Shown in pieces: positions 12,701 to 26,150 of a stretch of 64,000 nucleotides of DNA. Positions within the stretch are counted from its first letter, which is position 1. The number at the start of each line of letters is the position of its first letter. Position numbers and translations under genes: made by a program. Source of the stretch: Sordaria brevicollis (taxonomy: Eukaryota > Ascomycota > Sordariomycetes > Sordariales > Sordariaceae); contig JAUTDP010000002.1 in the NCBI GenBank assembly GCA_033439795.1, positions 186,001-250,000 on the forward strand, read 5' to 3'. The notes beneath the pieces are model-generated. The model saw only the letters and a list, made by a program, of their open reading frames with translations, ran no database searches and was not told where the DNA came from.

Positions 12701-15658
12701 TTAAAATAATTGTAAATAATAAATTTGGGCAAATAAAATTAAAGGCAAAATAATTATTTAAATATTTATATATAATACGGAATTCTTTTTAAAATATAAA
12801 GTATAAGTAATAATATAGGGGGGTTTAACTAGGGATAAAATTAATTTTATAATCGAAAGGGTAATAAAACGGTATTATTTTTACGGTTTTAAAGTCGAAG
12901 GCTTTTTAAAAGTAATAAAAGTATTCTAATAAAGCTTTGATAATTTTTACGTAGGTAAATATTAACTTTCCGTTAATATATTTTTAAATATCCTTTACCG
13001 AAACGGTTTAGAATTACGGCTATTTTATTATTTAATTTTAATAATTAATTAAAAATTAATAAAAAAGGATAGGTATAAATTAATTAATAAGTATTATACG
13101 AAATATAATATTATTAAAGTCGTTAAGGGTTTAATTAAAATTTTTGGGGTCGGGGTCGGGGAGTAGGATTATAATTATCGGCGAATTATTATTAATATTA
13201 GGGAAAAGTATTATAATTTTAATAAAATAATAAAATTAGTCGGGAATATATTTAAAAATTTCTACGTTAAGTTCTTTATACGTTAAAATAAAATTGGGGG
13301 TAAATAATAAGCGGATAATTACATTCCGCGGTTAATTATAATTATTCGGGTAAGAATAAGCCTTTAAAGTAGAATAGGGGGAAGCAGAACGGCGGCGAAG
13401 TTTTTATAATTTAACGGAAGGTTAAATTAGGTTTCGGAATACGGGTTTAATTTTTAATAATATCCGAAGGATTATAATTAATAGGGGAAGGTTCGGTATA
13501 TTTTCGACGGAAAATAAAGGAAGTAAAGGCGTTTCTTTAATAGTAAAATTAAGGAAATTTATAATATTTTATAATTAATTTATAATAAAATTATATTTTT
13601 TTAATTAAAGGAGGTTAAAGATAATATTAGGGCTATTAAAAGGTTAAACGAAGAGAATAAAGTAATTTGTAAAAGAATTAATAAAATAAAATATAATATA
13701 AATATAGGAAATAGAATTACCTTTACGATTATTAATTAAACGGAAAGTATAGGGGTAGTAAAAAAGTATTAGAGGGAGAATATAACGTTATATAAAGGAA
13801 AAATTAATAAAGCCTATTAACGAATATTTAAAATCGATTATTATAAAATATAACGTTTCGAAGGCATTATTAAAACGAATAGAATTTAAAAAAAAGAAAT
13901 TAATATTTAATTTTATAAAATATTAATATAGGTCTTTTAATTCCTTTATATTATACTTTTAACGGCGATTTTTATTAGAGGTTAGGCTTTTTTCGCTTTA
14001 AGTATTAATATCGAAATTAGAATATTTTAAATGAGAATAGGGGTTTAAATTTTATATTTCGCTATAATTATATAAATTATAATATAATAGCCGGCCCTAC
14101 TATAATATATATATAGGCCTTCCGCCCTACGGTAAATTCGTTCTTCTATAAAAATAGGGTTATTAAATTTCCTTATAAGGGTAAAAATTTTACCGAAGAT
14201 TATAAGGTCGCCGGCGGGTTAAATAGGAGTAAATGGTAAAACGCTAATACGATAATTAGTATTTAATAAATTAATAATAAATTTGTAAAAAAAGTTTATT
14301 TAACCTTCGAAATTATTAAGGGCCGGGCGGTTAACGCCGGTAATATTAACGAAAATATTTTAAAAGCGTTTATTAATTTTTAATTTAAAGGCGTTAATAC
14401 GGCGGCGAATATCGGATTTGTAGGAATTAGCGAATTTAGTAAATATAAAAATAAAATCGGCGAAAGGAAGGGTATTTTATTATAAATAATTTATTTCCCG
14501 GATTATTTTAACGTAAATATCGAGGGTAATATAATATAGGTCGAATTATTTAAAAAAATTTTAAAAATCGGTAAAGCCCGCGGGCTAAATAATAGAATTT
14601 TAAAGGGAGGCCGTAATTATATCGACTTTAGAATAAATATATATAAAAACGTTATTAGAAAAGCGTTAAAAAATATAAAAGATTTAATCGGTAAATATTA
14701 AATAAACGGTGTAATTAATAACGAATTTAATATTAATAAAAGACTTTTAATTAATATATTTTTTTTATCGTTTCGCGAAGGAACGTTCGGCGTTAATAAA
14801 AATAAGAGGTTTAACGCTATAAGTATAATTAAATAAGAAAGGGGATAAAAAAAGAAAAGTAATAAATAGGGGTTAGAAATTAATTTAATTAATAATATAT
14901 TAGCGAATTTAGAACGTAATTTCGGCGACGTATTAATTAATTTTAAATTAAATAACGTCGGTTCGCTAATTAATTATATTGGCCTAAATAATTTAAAAGT
15001 AAACGGTAATTTCGAATTTAAAGACGTAGAAAAGGGTTTAATCGGTTTACTTCTATATTTTAATAATTTTTTAAACGAATTTAATAATATAATTACAAAA
15101 TTAAATTTTAAAGCGGGTAATAATCTTAAAATTTATTATAATTTAAATTTAAGCGTTATAAATGCGGTTTTAAGTATAATTAAATTAAATTTTAATAACG
15201 TCGAAATAAATACGGAATTAAAAAAAGAATTTAAAATCCGTTTTAATAACGCTTATAAAATAAAAAAAGTCGTCTTATAAATTATAAATAACGGTATTAA
15301 TATAAAGTTAATTATAAGAAAGAAAGAAGTTAATAACGAAAATTTATCGCTTACTATCGGAATTAGGATTCGGGGTATTTATATTAAACGTTTTAAAATT
15401 ATTTAAATTTATAATTAAAATTAGATTTAGGTTTAAGTAAGCGTAAAGGCGGAAAAGAATTAATAATATTCGGTCGTAAAATTGGCGAAAGGTCGGTAAT
15501 ATTTAATCGAAGTAGTAATTAATAAAAAGGATAAGGGATTTTATAGAAAAAGGTTCGATAAAGTTTAATTAAAAAAAATCGGTACCGTTTTTATAAATTA
15601 ATTAAAGCGAAACGTTTAATAAACGCCGGGCTATTAATTATAGAAAGGTATAATAAAT

Positions 15659-15862
15659 TATTATAATACCGATTTAATAAAGGTTTAGAGAAGATGTATT
15701 ATTATACGAAGAGGAGAAAATCGAAAGAAAGTAGCGAAAATTCTACTCTTGGATTATATATATAAGTAAAATAGAAATATAATTGTAGGTACGATTATAC
15801 TCCGCTGGTAGTTCGGTGCCAAGACGCCTGGGGAGCGTTGCCGATAATTTAGTACTGTAATA
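15659..15862 (-). repeat. Element B LTR, right copy (5' LTR)
   Basis: 204 bp, same length as the left copy. Its last 80 bp (15783-15862) escaped most RIP and keep CpA and TpG (ggtgccaagacgcctgggg), so they show the original LTR sequence best. It ends gtaata followed by taatt, the mutated target duplication. Confidence 0.85.
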
Positions 15863-16912
15863 TAATTCTAAATTTTTAAAAACTACTTACGGAAATCCCT
15901 AATTTTTAACCCTCCCCTCCTCCCCCCTTTTAACTACCCTTATTTCGATTTTTACGAATTTCCTAAGTAACGATTACGACTGCATCCTTTTAAGTTACGA
16001 TAATTATAATATCCGATAGCAACCTACCTATTAATTACGAAAACGATTTAATTAACGAAAGTATAAAAAATATTCATTATATTATCGACTGCGTAATAAT
16101 AAAATTAAAATAATATAAGGATAAAATAGAGAATTACTCCGCTTATTAAATTACATTAATCCTCTACCCTAATTACCGCCTTTAATAAGTAAAAAGGGAA
16201 TTAATTAATCTAAAATATAAGGATATTAAGGCGGACTTTATAAATATCTACGAAATTAATTATATTAACTAATTAATCGAAGAGCTTTTAATTAATATTA
16301 ATAATTAATAAGTAAGAATAATTAATAACGATTAGTTTATTAATTACAATTTTTATAATATATTCCTATTATAATTAAAGAAGGAGGATAAACTTTACAA
16401 ATATTTTAATAATAATATTTACGCTATTAATAATATATTCGGTTAAAAGAAAGTATACTAAAGTATTTACCTTCGATTATTATATATAATATTTAATTTC
16501 TATTCTACACTATCGATAGTAAATAATTATAAATACTCTTTTAACGGCGCTAAATTAATTTTCGATACCTAAAAATATAATTTTACGGCCGAATCTATTA
16601 ACGTTATCGAAACCTTAAAGTTTTAATTATATTCTAAATTGGTTAAAAATGCGTGAGGGAGGGTAAATCATGTACGGGAGTTTATAATTATTTGTAAGGG
16701 TATTGTACGGTTTTAAAGGAATTTAAGAAGGTAAAAATCGTAGGAATTAGAGTAATTTTGAGTATAAAAAGTATAAAAACCGTGATATTTTTTGGTTAAA
16801 TTTATTTAAGTTAATAAATCAAATCAAATTTAAATAAATTAGAGAGTTAATTTGACCCACTCAATTAAGTTTAAACAAGTTGAAGTCTCGACTTGATTTA
16901 TCTCTAGCGCTG

Positions 16913-17203
16913 GGGTGGTGGTGGTCCAACTGGCAAAGGGGGGTTCCATATGGGGAGGCGGTCGATGAAGAAACCAGAGTGGATGGAGTTAGAACGGGCA
17001 AAGGGATAGCGACGGTGGACGAATTGTAGTTCTGAAGCTGAGAGTGAGGCTTCCCGCTCCGCTTGCTGTGTGGGATCTGAGTTGGAAGGGTCGGGGCGGC
17101 CGCGGACGTTGAGTGTTCGTGGAAGGATGCTGAATTCCCAGTTCATGAGCCGGATCTCGGCGGGGAGGCGGGGGAAGGGGTGGAAGGTTATTGCTGTTGC
17201 CAT
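16913..17203 (-). pseudogene. 5' part of a 2EXR-domain gene, cut by hAT-1
   Basis: The minus strand has an ATG at 17203-17201 in a good context (taccATGG) and an open frame of 97 codons up to the exact right end of hAT-1 (16912). The start of the protein, FHPFPRLPAEIRLMNWEFSI followed by LPRTLNVRG, is the fungal 2EXR pattern (FPxLPxEIRxxIWxxxLxPRxV), a domain of unknown role common in large ascomycete families. Normal codon use, GC-rich, no RIP. The frame then runs into transposon sequence, so the C-terminus is missing; it may lie left of hAT-1 beyond this window. The promoter is also damaged: hAT-2 begins 60 bp upstream of the start. Probably a recent pseudogene; the 2EXR call rests on the motif only. 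Confidence 0.7.
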
Positions 17204-17845
17204 GGTAGACTTGTAAAGAGAAAGAATTTAGTTCAAGTGGATGATTATGTGAGGAAACCGTGGCAGCGGTAGAAATAAATCAAGTTTCGCAAGCAAGTAT
17301 AAACAAGTATTTGCAAATAATAGGTTAAGTTAAGGTCCCTACTTACTTAAGCAAATTAAATAAGGGGTCTTGTTTGCTTGATTGACTTGGCCGCCTTCTT
17401 AATATTCCGGTAAAATCTTTAGGTTAGGGTTTAAAGTATAAAAATATCCATTTTTGACCCCTACAAGATCGTTCAACCTTAACCTATAGGTATGCCCACC
17501 CTAATAACCTATACCTAAATTACTAAGGCTTGCCTATATTTCGAAAATTTATAAAGTTTTTAATTATATATAAATCCGCCGACAAAATTAATATTTCTAG
17601 GTAATATCGCCAACGCTACTACGTAAATACTACCCAATTAAATAAATTGTATTCGATTAAATTCGATTATATTTAATAATTATTAATAATCCTTTACCCT
17701 TATTACCGATTAATATTAATTATTATTATACGCTATTAATATTATTATAATACCCGTTATTTAAAATTACGACGAAATTAATTCGATTGTAAATAATACG
17801 TTTATTATCTCCCTTAAAGACTCCCCTATATACATCATTGCAATC

Positions 17846-18112
17846 TATCATAGCATAGTAAGAAGGGTACCAAGGACGAAGCACCAAGACAATGGCATAT
17901 GGGATGGAATAAAGCTCGGAGAGCCTCACGCTCTTATCGATAAGATAAATCCCGATTAGGAAAGCGACATAGGATGGCAAAAACGCCTAATTTATATACC
18001 AAATCGACGATACCCTCATTATTTACTTCCCTTTCTTCTTTACACTTAATTTTACTTTAATTTATAACTTTTAATTTTATAATCGAATCTCTTATAGGAT
18101 TACGCTTTTATA
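17846..18112 (+). repeat. Element C 5' LTR
   Basis: 267 bp, from tatcatagcatagtaag to gcttttata; collinear with 25879-26145 without indels. The first about 140 bp keep CpA/TpG (accaaggacgaagcacc), so this half was spared by RIP whereas the corresponding part of the 3' LTR was hit. The two copies differ by transitions only as far as I compared them. Confidence 0.88.
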
Positions 18113-18399
18113 TAAAATTAAATATTATCCTTTTTATCCGAGGACGGCCTTATAATATCCTACCTTTAATAGCGGAATTATTATTCGTTTAATTACGGTT
18201 AACGAAGTAATTATAGTTATTAAAATCCCAATGTAAGGGATTTCGAAATCTTTTTAAAGCGTTACGAATTATAATTGTAATAGAAGAGTAAATCTATCCT
18301 TTTATTCCCGCCTTAAATTAAATTAATTATACGATATTTACCGCTGGAATTAATAATAACTTTATTAAAAACGAAGAATTAATATCGTTATAAAATTTT

Positions 18400-20710
18400 A
18401 AATCTTTAAACGACTTTATTTTAAATCCTAATTTATTAAATCCTTTTAATTCCTTTTACAATTAAAGGTTTATACCTATCCCGAACCTATTTAATCCGTT
18501 TACTTAATAAAGAATATCCTTTTCGAATTTAATAAATTATACTTACCCGAATATAATTTTAACGCTAAAATTCAATAACTTATAGGGAAGGGACTTATTT
18601 CGGACTCCGACCAAATTATAAACGTATTAATTATTTTCGGTCGAAGAAGTAAATAATTTTTTTAAATACGTTAAATCCTTAATAAAAACGACCGATCCCC
18701 GAAATTTATTATAGGAGGTTTATAAAAAATTAAAAGGTAAAGGGAAAGAAGTCTTTAATTTAATAATAATAATTCCGAAGGGCCTTACGAAGAAAGTCCT
18801 CTTTAAATTACTATTTAATACCTCTTTTAAATTATTTTCGATTAAAGTAATATATTCTAAAATATTTAATCGATTTTCCCTTCCCTAATTTATTATATTA
18901 AAGAAGGGTTCTTTAAATATATCGAAATAATTAAATATAATAAATTAAAATTTTAATAATATTAAACGTTTACGAAATAGTAACTTAAACCGATCGTATT
19001 ACGTACTTAATATTTAAATTGAATAAATTATTAACGGGGATTAATATATACCGTCGAAAGTAGATATTAAAATTAATATAATCGATAAAGTAAATAAATA
19101 AAGAAAGGACGAACTAATAATAATATTAAATTATTATAATAAATATTTATATAAATTATATAATTTAGCGAAATTTCTTTAATAGAACTTTATTAATATA
19201 ATATTATTAATAAAAGTAGTTATAAAAATACGAGTAATTTATTACAATTAGGAAAATTAATAATAAAAAAAGGTAATATATTTTCGCTTAATATTAAAAA
19301 AAATAATTATTAATAATTATTTCGGTTAAAAAAGGTAAAACGTTCTCTATTAATTTATAAACGAATATATTTTCTATAAAATTTATATTGTAAATTTAAT
19401 AATTTTATAATAAAAATTTCAAAGGTAATTAATTTTCAACGAAGTATATACGGATATTATTCGGGCTTTCCCTAAAATTATTAAATAAATTTATAGGGAT
19501 ATAATAGTTCTTAATTCTTAAATAGTTTATTTCGCTAATTAAATTTATTAATTATTATAAGAAAATTAACGAACGATATCCAATTTCCTTAAATTTAATA
19601 TTTAATTGGAATTAAATAAGTAAGTTCGAAAATAAAAGGCTAAATTAAAGAACTTAATACCCCCCGAATTTTAATAATAATATTAGGAATTCGAGGAATA
19701 AAATTAATTATTTATTAAAATATTCGCTTTTTATATTTCGCTTCCCCCTTTAACCCCCGGTTTTATTACGGATAAACGAAATGCCTTTATTAATAGCGAT
19801 TTTAAATAGGGTATAAATAAAAATATATATAGTATTATCGGGTTTAGCGTTAAAAAAAATAGTAATAAAGATAGAAATAGGAAATTTAGAACGCTATTGC
19901 CGTTATTACCTAATTCGTCCTTAAGATTAATCGCCGGATCCTTATTTAATAAATACTATTAAAAATATATACCTTTAAAATTATTAGCCTAAATTGTACT
20001 ACGAATTAAAAGATCCCTTAAAATTATTAACTTTACGATATTTAATAATAATTAAAGCGATAAAGTCTCCTTTAATATATAATTTATACAAATTAAATAT
20101 AAATTGAAGGCTAATGCGGACTATTTCCCTAACGAAAATTCCCGAATTGGAAAAATAATATTTTAGTTAGGAAGATCGGTAATCGAAGGGGTATTACCCT
20201 ACCGCAATAGTAAATACTTAAATATTATTTAAATTATAAATTAATTATTAAAATACTTTTAAAATAATTATTATAATTATATAATAGTAAAAAAGGCGGT
20301 AAAAGAATTTAAACGATTAAAGATAAAATTTAATAAAAAGTTCTAAGATTTTAAAATTATTTTCGTAAAATTAATTAATTAATATAAAATTCCTAAATCG
20401 CTATAGAAACGGGATATAAAGCGTAAAATAATATATAAATTAGTAATACTAGCCGAAATTATTTACTTTAAAGAATATAAAACCTTCGAAAATTATTACG
20501 TATTCTTATAATCTTTAAACCCTATAATTAAAAGGGAGGAATAGAAGCCCCGGGAAAAGGCTAAACTATTTATTAAAAAAATAACTTTATTTAGACCGTT
20601 TATTACTTTTCGTTTTTAATATCCTATTATAGAGGAAATAAGAAAATTAAACGCTAAAAACCATTATTTCTATTATTATAAAGTCGGGTATTAATTGGTT
20701 AATTATCCCG
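18400..20710 (+). pseudogene. Element C gag remnant
   Basis: Region between 5' LTR and pol. Its recognisable part is the nucleocapsid zinc knuckle at 20661-20707: the frame reads NHYFYYYKVGYQL-like and then VNYPEK, i.e. CFYCxKxGHxxxxCP with Cys and His turned to Tyr. The capsid part upstream has no motif I can name. Stops throughout. Confidence 0.55.
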
Positions 20711-21049
20711 AAAAAGTTAAAATATCTTTATTAAAAATAGATTTAAATATTATCGCCGATTAAACGTAGGGATTATTAATAGAAGCCGCATTAATAGACG
20801 TAGGTTTAAATTCGTATAAGGATATAAAAGAGGAGGGAATAGACAAAAATATTTTTAATAATACCCTATTATCCGATTCGGAAAATTAAATCCCCTAAGA
20901 AATAAAATTTTTACCTTAAGGGCCCTATTTATTCAATTAAATAATATTAATAAGAAAAAGATAAATTAGAAATATAGCGAAATATACCCGGATTTCTATT
21001 TTTAAGAATATTTAAAAGGAAAGCCTTTTTTAATTAATTGTAATATAAT

Positions 21050-24000
21050 TAATAATAGAATATTTATTTTTATACGACGTATATTAATAGATATTAGAGT
21101 AGGCGTATTAATTTTAATAAATTACAATTTCGTTAACAAATTAAAGAAAAAATTTAATTTCGAAGAATATAATAATTTCGAGTTAGGATTAGTTTTACCC
21201 TATAAAAAGGTTTAATTAGACCGGATTATTTAAACTTTAAAAGTATATTTAAGAATAAATAGCGTAACGTTCCGAAATTAATAATTATATATTTTACCCG
21301 TTATAACGAAGGATATAATTATCGGAAAAATATAATTAACGAAATACGATATTTTACTAAATTATTAAAAGAACGTTTTAATATTTCCTTTAAAAATCGT
21401 ACCGGTAAAAGGATTAAAAGATATTAATATTATTAATATTAAACCTCTTATAAAAAACCTAATATATAATAAAGATATAATACGAAGAAATCGGTTAATA
21501 AAAAAAGAAGATAAGAGGATAATAAATAGGAAGAAAGTTTAAGACCCCTTAGAATATAAGAAAATCCTTTTAAAAATTTAAAAATTAGAATATTTTGTAC
21601 GGGAGATATTAGTTAAAGAAAAGGAAGAATCCGTAATAAAAGTTATTTATATAGATTAAAGACCGATTAAATTCGTATAAATAATACTTCTAAAGTTATT
21701 ATCATCGAAATTTATAGAAAGGGAGTAAAAACGTATAAAAAGAAAATTATTCTAGGAATAAAAAGTTAAAATAGAGTTTAATAGGAATAAAACCCTTATA
21801 ATAATAGTAATAGAATTTTACCCGTTAAAAGACGAATAAAATCTATACCGTTTAAAGAAGGAATAGGATTAAATAAAGAATAGATTTATTAATTTTATTA
21901 TAATCGATAAAAACGCTTTCGATTTCTATATAAAAAGAAAAGCGGAGCTACGAATAATAAGCCTTTACGAAATCGATAGCCTTATCGAAGAAAAAATCTA
22001 AGCAATATTAAAGGATAATAATAAAAAATTTTAAAATATAGTAATAGAAAAAGTATTAATCTATTATTATAATTTAATCGAAACCTTTAAAATTTTTAAT
22101 AAAATCTAATTAAATACTTTACCGGATTTCCAAAAAGGTATCGATTATAAAATTAAAATCCTAAAAGGCTACCGATTAGAAAAATTTAAAATAAACCTTT
22201 TATATTAAATAATAATCGAAGAATTAGAAAAATACCGCCGATATATTACCGAAAACTTTTAAAAAGGTTTTATCGAATTAAATATAATACTATAAGCGGC
22301 GCCGGTATTATTCGTCCTTAAAATTAATAAGGGAGGCCTATAATTTTATATAAATTATAAAAAATTAAATAAAATTTCTTAAAAGGACCGTTACCTTTTA
22401 CCCTTAATCGAAGAAACGTTAATTAAAATTAATAAAATAAAAATTTTTACGAAAATCGATATCCGGTAAATATTTTACCGAATTAAAATAATAATAGGAT
22501 AGGAGGACTTTATTACCTTCCGTATAACTTTTAGCGTATACCGATATAAAGTATTACCTTTCGGGTTATACGGCGGTCTATCTTTATTTTAATAATTTAT
22601 TAATAATAAATTTATCGACTTCCAAAATTTTTATAGCGTATATATCGACGATATTTTTATTTTTTCCAATAATTTATAGGAATATAAGATTTATATAATT
22701 AAAATTTTAAAAAGGTTATAAAAAGTAAATTTATAAGCCGATATTAAGAAATATAAATTTTACGTTATAAAAATTAAATTTTTAAGTTTTATTATTAATA
22801 CCGACGGTATTTTAATAAATTTAAAGAAAATTACCGTTATTAAGGACTAACCTCTACCTAAAAATTTAAAGGGAATTTAGGCCTTCTTAAAATTTTACAA
22901 CTTTTACTAGAAATTCATTAAGAATTATAATCGTATAGTAAAATTATTAATTAATTTTATAAAGAAAAATAAAATTTTTATATAGAGCGAAGAATATTAA
23001 ACGGTATTTAATAACCTAAAGGAAATATTTATAATAATACCTATTTTAAAATACTTTATATATAAACGGGAGATAAAACTAGAGATAAACGCTTTAGACG
23101 GAATATATACGGGAATCCTTTTTTAAAAGTAAAAAGAAGAAAACAATTAATACCCGATAGCGTTTTATTCCGAAATAATAATATTAATAGAATTAAATTA
23201 CCCTATATATAATAAGGAATTATTAATAATTATTAAAGTAATTAAATTATAAAAACCGGAATTAAAGGGTAAACCTTTTACCGCTATTACTAATTATTAA
23301 ACGTTAAAATACTTTAATATAAAAAAGCTATTTAATAAACGGTAAATAGCCTAAATAAAACTCTTATCCGAATATAATTTCAAAATAATATACCAATTAA
23401 ATAAAAAAAACGTCGTAACCGATACCTTATCGAAAAAAGTAAAAGATTTGAAAATAATCCTCTAAAAGAAAAATAATTAATAAATATTAAAAATATTAAA
23501 ACCCGAAGGGAAGTTCTTTATATACGCTAAAAATAAAGTTAAATCGTTATAAATAAAAATAATAACTATCTAATTATTAAAAATACTAAAAACGATAATT
23601 ATCCTAAATCGTACCCAAAAGGGATTAAACGCGTATAATAAAAAATTAATAACGGAAGGGGTATTTATTTTTTAAAATAAATTCCTTACTACCAATAAAA
23701 AAGATAATTCGCTTTTAATATATAAAGTAAAGGTTAAATAAAATAACGAATACTTTAAAATACAAAATAAATTCCTAATATATAATAAAAGATTAATAAT
23801 ACTAAAAAAGGATAATTTACGAACGAAAGCCATCCAATATTACTACGAAACGTTATTAATTATTTACTTTAATCGAAGAAAAATACGTAAATTAATAAGG
23901 AAAATCTATTAATAGCCAAGGATATTTTTAAATATAAATTAATATATTACTAATTATTAGACTTATAAAGCGTTTAAAATATTAAAAAATAAAATATTTA

Positions 24001-25130
24001 AATTATTATACCCGTATTTTATAGAGTTGAATATTAGGATATAATAATTATTAATAATCGACTTCAAATTTATATTCAAAAATAAAAAAGGGTATAATAA
24101 TTTATTAATAATAATAAATCGTTTAATTAAAAGCTTTTAATACGTATTATACTTCTTAATAATTACCGTAGTATAAATAATTATATTCTATTACGAAGGA
24201 CTATATAAGGTATATAATTTATTAAAGGACGTAATAAGTAATAGGGGTCCTTAATTTATCTCCGAATTTATATAAGAATTAGCGAAAATTTTAGGAATAG
24301 AATAAAAGTTGAATTTAATTAATTATTCCTAAACGGCCGGGTAAATAAAAATTATAAATTAATATATCGATTAAAAATTAAAACTATTCTTCAATTATAA
24401 TTAAAATAATTAAATTAAAATAATCCCTACGTTAAATACAATTTAGGCGTCGCTATTATATAATAATTTAGGCGGGTTAATACTTTATAAAATTATATTC
24501 GGCTTTCCTATAAACTTCCCCTATTATTAAGATTAAAAGATAATAAATATTAAAACCTACTTCTAATATAGTAAAATATAAAAAATAATTAATATAATTT
24601 ATAAATATTACGAATAAACGCGGTAAATTATTAATAAATTACAATAATAATAAATTAAATAAATAAATAAATATAGGAGATTACCCGACTTCTACGTAGG
24701 TAATAAAATATTTATTATTAAAAAGGGGTAATAAATAGATAAGAGAAGCGATAAATTGGATTACCCGATAATACGGATATTATATAAAATAATTTCGATA
24801 AGAGGTATATTATACGAATTCGGTTTATTAAAAGGGTAATAGGGGAATAGGGTATTTTACGTAAATAAGCTAAAGAAGGATTTAAATAATTTATTATTAA
24901 ATTAAGTAAATGAAAATTTAGCTAGAACCTTAATAGACGGTAAAGAGGAATAAATAATAAAAGAAATATTATTTTTAAAAATATTCTACGGATAATTATT
25001 TTACTAAATAGTATAAGAAGGGTAGGACCCTAACCCAATTTGGTAATTAATTAAGAACTTTAAGAATATAATAGATAAATTATTATAATATTATATAAAA
25101 TACCCTAATAAATTAAAACTATTAATAAAG
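21050..25130 (+). pseudogene. Element C pol remnant (PR?, RT, RH, IN, chromodomain)
   Basis: Plus-strand reading. LLIDIRVGVLIL near 21080 may be the protease LIDSGA site. RT: KIKIFTKIDIR near 22440, then FRITFSVYRYKVLPFGLYG, then YSVYIDDIFIFSN (catalytic YxDD intact) near 22640, KIKFLSFIINTDGI, and FYNFYQKF-like near 22910. Integrase: DFKFIFKNKKGYNNLLIII near 24060 with INRLIKSF (Asp to Asn), then ISNRGP (Asp to Asn), ISEFI-x-ELAKILGI, and WIKIIPTLNTI-like near 24430. The chromodomain reads LFY-x-IV-x-EGQDPNPIWQLIKNFKNIIDK, then YPNKLK, near 24990-25130. Inactivated by stops and two catalytic changes. Confidence 0.85.
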
Positions 25131-25878
25131 TTAAAAATATAGAAAAAAGTAATAAATTAAAATAAAACGGCTAGGAAATATAAGGACGATAATAAATTAA
25201 TAAAGGATTTATTAAAGGGCCGGATAAAATGGGCGAAAATTCGGTAAAAGGGTAAAAAAAGTAGTAAAAAAAAGAGGTTCCCCCGTTTTAATTATACGCC
25301 CCGCCCGAATCCCTTATATTTTAAACTTTAATAGTAAAACGTTAATAAGAAACGAAGGATAATACGTTATTTATAGCGGTATACGTCCCCCTCTACCCTC
25401 GCCTAAAATCTATTACCTTTAAAGTTTATTATTTATATAATATTTTAATTTTATAATTAATAAAATTAATAATAATTACAAAAAGGGAGAAAAATGTAAT
25501 TATAATAATATAAATAAAAATCGAACGTAAGTCTTTATAATTTATAATATTAGTAGCGGTTATTATTTATTAATAATAAACCGTTATATTATAAACGTCC
25601 TTATAACACCCCTTTCGGGGCTAATAATAATCGAAGGTAAAGAGAATGCTTATAAAGATGTAGAGGAGAATATTTAAGCGGAGAATTCGAGGGAAAGGTA
25701 ATAATAATTAAAAATAATAAAAAAGTAATAGGAAAGTAAAAGGATTTTAGCGTTAATTTTACTCTTCCGTCCGATATTTTTAAAATTGGACGCGCGTTTT
25801 CACGGTATTTAATATTAATTATTTATTTAATCTTTCTTTCGGCTCTAGGGCTGAGCCTTCTTTCCGAGAGGGGGGTGA

Positions 25879-26145
25879 TGTTATAGTATAATAAGAAGGG
25901 TATTAGGGATGAGGTACCGGGATAATAGTATATAGGATAGAATAAGGTTCGGAGAGCTTTACGCTTTTATTGATAAGATAGATCCCGATTGGGAAGGCGA
26001 TATAGGATGGTAGAAACGCTTAGCTTATATGCCGGGTCGACGATGCCCTTATTATTTACTTCCCTTTCTTCTTTATATTTAATTTTACTTTGATTTATAG
26101 CTTCTAGTCTTGCAGTCGAATCTCTCGTAGGATTACGCTTTCATA
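25879..26145 (+). repeat. Element C 3' LTR
   Basis: 267 bp, from tgttatagtataataag to gctttcata, followed by the target copy caatc. Here the second half is the better preserved one (gcttctagtcttgcagtcgaatc), opposite to the 5' LTR, so the two copies together give the near-original sequence. Confidence 0.88.
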
Positions 26146-26150
26146 CAATC

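Larger units (their letters stand above)
7985..15862 (-). mobile_element. Element B: complete but RIP-dead Ty3/gypsy chromovirus-like element
   Basis: 7,878 bp, bounded by two 204-bp LTRs and flanked by caatt (7980-7984) and taatt (15863-15867), a 5-bp target duplication differing by one C-to-T change. It lies inside hAT-1. The coding strand is minus: gag toward 15650-12900 (no motif recognised there), RT near 12400-11950, integrase near 11000-10500, chromodomain-like region near 9960-9830. A purine tract (AGCCGGGGGT on the minus strand) sits just inside the left, i.e. 3', LTR as polypurine tract. About 1.6 kb between chromodomain and 3' LTR (8190-9800) is unexplained and includes a 29-bp T run. 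Confidence 0.85.
7205..16656 (+). pseudogene. hAT-1 transposase remnant
   Basis: hAT transposase, broken by element B and by RIP. The first piece (about 7205-7980) lines up with the RRLR-x-FGY-x-FNLG region of hAT-2, the conserved hAT motif before the insertion domain. The second piece reads KLK-stop-YKDKIENYSAYQ-like and LILYPNYRL (16095-16170), the usual KYYxKTxxSPxYxxALxLHPxxR block. The C-terminal dimerisation region follows: SFNGAKLIFDT, then FTAESINVIETLKF, then a stop at 16654-16656. In-frame stops sit at former Gln and Trp positions. Not functional. Confidence 0.75.
6483..16912 (+). mobile_element. hAT-1: hAT DNA transposon split by element B
   Basis: hAT-family transposon on the plus strand. 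Sequence matching the transposase of hAT-2 is found at about 7205-7984 and again at 15868-16656; a gypsy element (B) separates the halves. The right end is precise: it finishes ...TCTCTAGCGCTG at 16912, the same terminus as hAT-2 (28875), whose complement CAGCGCTAGA fits the CAGnG start of hAT inverted repeats. Subterminal ACTTG/CAAGT motifs are shared with hAT-2. The left end was not found: no gggtggtg target copy is visible, so it may lie under or beyond element A; the 6483-7205 part is uncertain. Confidence 0.75.
17846..26145 (+). mobile_element. Element C: complete RIP-dead Ty3/gypsy chromovirus
   Basis: 8,300 bp between two 267-bp LTRs, flanked by a perfect 5-bp duplication caatc (17841-17845 and 26146-26150), inserted in hAT-2. 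Plus-strand order: gag with a CCHC relic (20661-20707), RT (22390-22960), RNase H (23000-23450), integrase (about 23850-24560) and a C-terminal chromodomain (about 24940-25130). That is the chromovirus branch of Ty3/gypsy. A purine tract (GAGAGGGGGGTGA) lies directly before the 3' LTR as polypurine tract. All frames are broken by RIP stops. Confidence 0.9.

Noticed and set aside
17726..17980. 84-codon minus-strand ORF
   Set aside because: It is antisense to the RIP-poor part of the element C 5' LTR; the 3' LTR copy does not keep it.
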